From contig JAKAMP010000097.1 in the NCBI GenBank assembly GCA_021812865.1, forward strand, positions 1 through 8,322: 8,322 nucleotides of DNA. The letters are read 5' to 3'. Source of the stretch: Bacteroidota bacterium (GTDB lineage Bacteria > Bacteroidota > Bacteroidia > Bacteroidales > JAAYUG01). The position numbers and the translations under genes were made by a program. How positions within the stretch are numbered: the first letter of the stretch is position 1; each line of letters starts with the position of its first letter. Of this stretch, positions 6,955 through 8,322 are shown piece by piece. Under the pieces are notes generated by a model. It did not search any database, was not told the DNA's origin, and was given only the letters and a program-made list of their open reading frames with translations.

Positions 6955-6984
6955 GGTACGAAATGTTCGGAAGATTTCGAAATC

Positions 6985-7037
6985 CCCGCCTGACCGGACG
7001 GGCAGGGATGCCTGCCCGACTTTTTCATTCAGACGGG
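6985..7037 (+). repeat. Compact palindromic extragenic element with T-run (terminator-like)
   Basis: The inner stem CGGGCAGG/CCTGCCCG (6999-7006 and 7011-7018, loop GATG) is perfect and very GC-rich, and is followed by AC and five T (7021-7025). An outer pair, CCCGCCTGA (6985-6993) and TCAGACGGG (7029-7037), is complementary at eight of nine positions. The inner part has the form of a plus-strand intrinsic terminator, yet no plus-strand gene ends nearby; the last is hypD, about 940 bases away. The nested arms and high GC next to AT-rich DNA also suggest a dispersed REP-like element. Copy number in the genome is not visible from here. Confidence 0.5.
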
Positions 7038-7071
7038 CGTGGCCATCTACTCGATTGTGCCCAGTTGTTTT

Positions 7072-7455
7072 TTATAAATCATTCTTTAGTTCAAATTCTA
7101 TAGATTTTGATAGCGTTTTTCTTACTGGACATTCTTCAACAGCCTTTAATATCTTCTCTTTTTGTTCTTCTGAAAAATTGTCTCCAAATTTTATGGAATA
7201 ATTAAATATTGTCTTCGATTCTAATCTATTCAAATCAACTATTACCGAAATATTATCCGATGAGATTCTCATTTTTTCACATAGCATTTGTACAAAAATA
7301 TTTAAACATGAAGCGTATGCACTTTCTAAAATATCATGTGGGCGAAACCCTTGTCCTTGACCTCCTTTTTCAATAGTTGCATCAGATACAATTTCAAATT
7401 CCTTTACTTTTGTAGAACATCTAAATTTGCCATCTAAACTGTTACAAGTTATCAT
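7072..7455 (-). CDS. OsmC/Ohr family protein (peroxide-reducing thiol family)
   Basis: This 127-residue protein of the OsmC/Ohr superfamily has the two reactive cysteines of the family: Cys50 in ESAYASCLNI, at the start of the central helix, and Cys109 in EECPVRKTLS. In studied members this pair reduces organic hydroperoxides in the cytoplasm using a dithiol donor. Here it is closest in layout to the short YhfA-like OsmC proteins, whose substrates are mostly unknown. The start MITCNSLDGKF aligns with the usual first strand, so the gene appears intact although the transposase stop is only 20 bases upstream. Its base composition is unusual for the window: two 60-base stretches counted by hand (7081-7140 and 7201-7260) total about 27% GC, against 50-62% in comparable hypD stretches. 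With the adjacent insertion sequence this suggests acquisition from an AT-rich relative. No dedicated promoter is visible. Confidence 0.85.
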   Translation of the reverse strand: MITCNSLDGKFRCSTKVKEFEIVSDATIEKGGQGQGFRPHDILESAYASCLNIFVQMLCEKMRISSDNISVIVDLNRLESKTIFNYSIKFGDNFSEEQKEKILKAVEECPVRKTLSKSIEFELKNDL

Positions 7456-7479
7456 AGTTATATTATCTAATATGACTAT
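7454..7479. repeat. 26-bp near-palindrome at the transposase/OsmC junction
   Basis: Positions 7454-7479 read nearly the same on both strands: ATAGT-t-ATATTA in one arm and TAATAT-g-ACTAT in the other, mismatched only at one internal pair and at the centre. It runs from the transposase stop codon (7476-7478) to the first bases of the OsmC start codon. It may be part of the insertion sequence end, a weak stem at the end of the transposase message, or a regulator site for OsmC. Confidence 0.45.
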
Positions 7480-8322
7480 CGGTTAAGAATAATATTCTCG
7501 TGATAATTAGCAGAAACACTTGCAATTAATAGCCTATCAAACAATTTTTCCCCGGCATTCCTGCGATTTACCTTGTAACAGAACTCATCAAGATAGTATT
7601 GAATATACTTTTTTGAAACCCTGTGATGCACTCCAAGCAATGTTCGCTTTGCATTGGCGATCATTGTGTGTACCCAGGGTAATACCTTCCCTGCCTCTTC
7701 AGGCTTCACTTTTCTAGCTATATGTTTCCACGCGTGATCCTTGATGTTCGAGTAGCTGGAATAATTGTCCGTTTTCACGACTGATAGCTCGTGGATGTTT
7801 TCCTTGACCGTTTTGTCCACCGTTTCACCTTTCAAGTCTTCAACCACCACCATCTTGACGTACCTGAACCTGGTGGGCTTTCCGTATTTCTTGCTGGTAT
7901 CGAGATCATGTACAGTAGAGGCCATGACCATTACCGTGCTTTGCTTCTGGCTTCCCCTGTCCCTTTTCTTCTTCTCGACCTTTTCTTCCTTTTCCGTGTC
8001 AACGCTTTCAAAAAAGCCTTCGTCAAGCTCCACAATCTTGTCCAACTGGTACAGGCTGTCTCTCGATCCCATTGCGATCCTTATCTTTTGCATCATGTAC
8101 CATATCGGCTCGTAAAACTTGTGTCCGATTTGTCGTTGCATCTCCAGCGCCGAGAAACTCTTCTTCGTGGCCGTCAATAAATGAAAGGCGATGAACCAGT
8201 ACCTGAACGGCAAGTTACTCGCTTGCATGATGGTACCGCTTCGTAAGGATGTCCTTGTTTTGCATTTCTTGCACTGGTACTTCTCGATGGTCTTCAGCCA
8301 GTAATGTTCTGTACAACCGCGT
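7476..8322 (-). CDS. IS1595-family (ISXO2-like) transposase, N-terminus beyond the window
   Basis: A DDE-type transposase reads leftwards from the right edge to a TAG at 7476, about 281 residues visible. An internal ATG at 8228 is not the true start: the frame continues open upstream with TEHYWLKTIEKYQCKKCKTR, the second half of the N-terminal zinc ribbon (CxxC) typical of this family. Counted from that internal Met, likely catalytic residues are Asp69 (ELDEGFF), Asp154 (VKTDNYSSY), and the His187/Asn192 and Glu215 region (HTMIANAKR, YLDEFCYKVNRR). A Lys/Glu-rich insert (EEKVEKKKRDRG) follows the first Asp. No frameshift or internal stop is seen, so the visible part could be functional. Base composition is near that of the main chromosome genes, unlike OsmC next door. 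Confidence 0.93.
   Translation of the reverse strand, partial: RGCTEHYWLKTIEKYQCKKCKTRTSLRSGTIMQASNLPFRYWFIAFHLLTATKKSFSALEMQRQIGHKFYEPIWYMMQKIRIAMGSRDSLYQLDKIVELDEGFFESVDTEKEEKVEKKKRDRGSQKQSTVMVMASTVHDLDTSKKYGKPTRFRYVKMVVVEDLKGETVDKTVKENIHELSVVKTDNYSSYSNIKDHAWKHIARKVKPEEAGKVLPWVHTMIANAKRTLLGVHHRVSKKYIQYYLDEFCYKVNRRNAGEKLFDRLLIASVSANYHENIILNR

Larger units (their letters stand above)
7454..8322 (-). mobile_element. Insertion sequence of the IS1595 family, one end only
   Basis: The transposase defines the element. Its end on the OsmC side should lie within a few tens of bases beyond the stop codon at 7476, so I place it provisionally at the near-palindrome. The other end is outside the window, so terminal inverted repeats and the target duplication cannot be compared. 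The left boundary is approximate. Confidence 0.6.

Noticed and set aside
6950..7201. 83-residue plus-strand frame across the palindromic element
   Set aside because: It crosses the structured repeat and then runs antisense to OsmC. The peptide has the Arg/Ser-rich look of a non-coding translation.
1..8322. CRISPR array, tRNA, rRNA or toxin-antitoxin pair
   Set aside because: I saw no regularly spaced repeats, no tRNA-like cloverleaf, no rRNA sequence and no small gene pair of that kind on either strand.

Overview
The window reads as chromosomal DNA of an anaerobic member of the Bacteroidota, probably in the Bacteroidales/Marinilabiliales area. The signs are a GH92 mannosidase with a lipoprotein-type signal, weak or absent Shine-Dalgarno sequences, TAnnTTTG-type promoter boxes, and an oxygen-sensitive glycyl radical enzyme. 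The genus cannot be told from sequence reading alone.

Left block (1-2478, minus strand). The first 34 codons of an exported protein run off the left edge. Upstream of it lies a textbook intrinsic terminator (187-230), which closes the GH92 exo-alpha-mannosidase gene (268-2478). GH92 has a good Bacteroidota-type promoter. A 109-codon open frame of unknown status (2490-2819, minus) sits in the divergent gap upstream of it.

Central block (2818-6060, plus strand). This is a two-gene unit: a compact radical-SAM activating enzyme followed by its glycyl radical enzyme. The large enzyme can be assigned with good confidence as trans-4-hydroxy-L-proline dehydratase (HypD). It has near-family length, and every active-site residue I recall for the Clostridioides difficile enzyme is found at a constant offset of two. 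The activase installs the glycyl radical, and HypD then dehydrates hydroxyproline to pyrroline-5-carboxylate. The reductase normally needed next (ProC) is not in the window.

Right block (6221-8322, minus strand). A RibD-C/dihydrofolate-reductase-like gene faces HypD. It is followed by a 257-base non-coding stretch with two notable structures: a set of mutually exclusive hairpins (6891-6954) and a compact palindromic element with a T-run (6985-7037). Next come a very AT-rich OsmC/Ohr-type gene and an IS1595-family (ISXO2-like) transposase cut by the right edge. A 26-bp near-palindrome spans the transposase/OsmC junction. This end looks like a mobile or recently acquired segment next to ordinary chromosome.

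Nothing here proves a wholly new system. The best candidates for a second look are the possible hidden gene upstream of GH92, the switch-like hairpins before the reductase gene, and the IS/OsmC junction.
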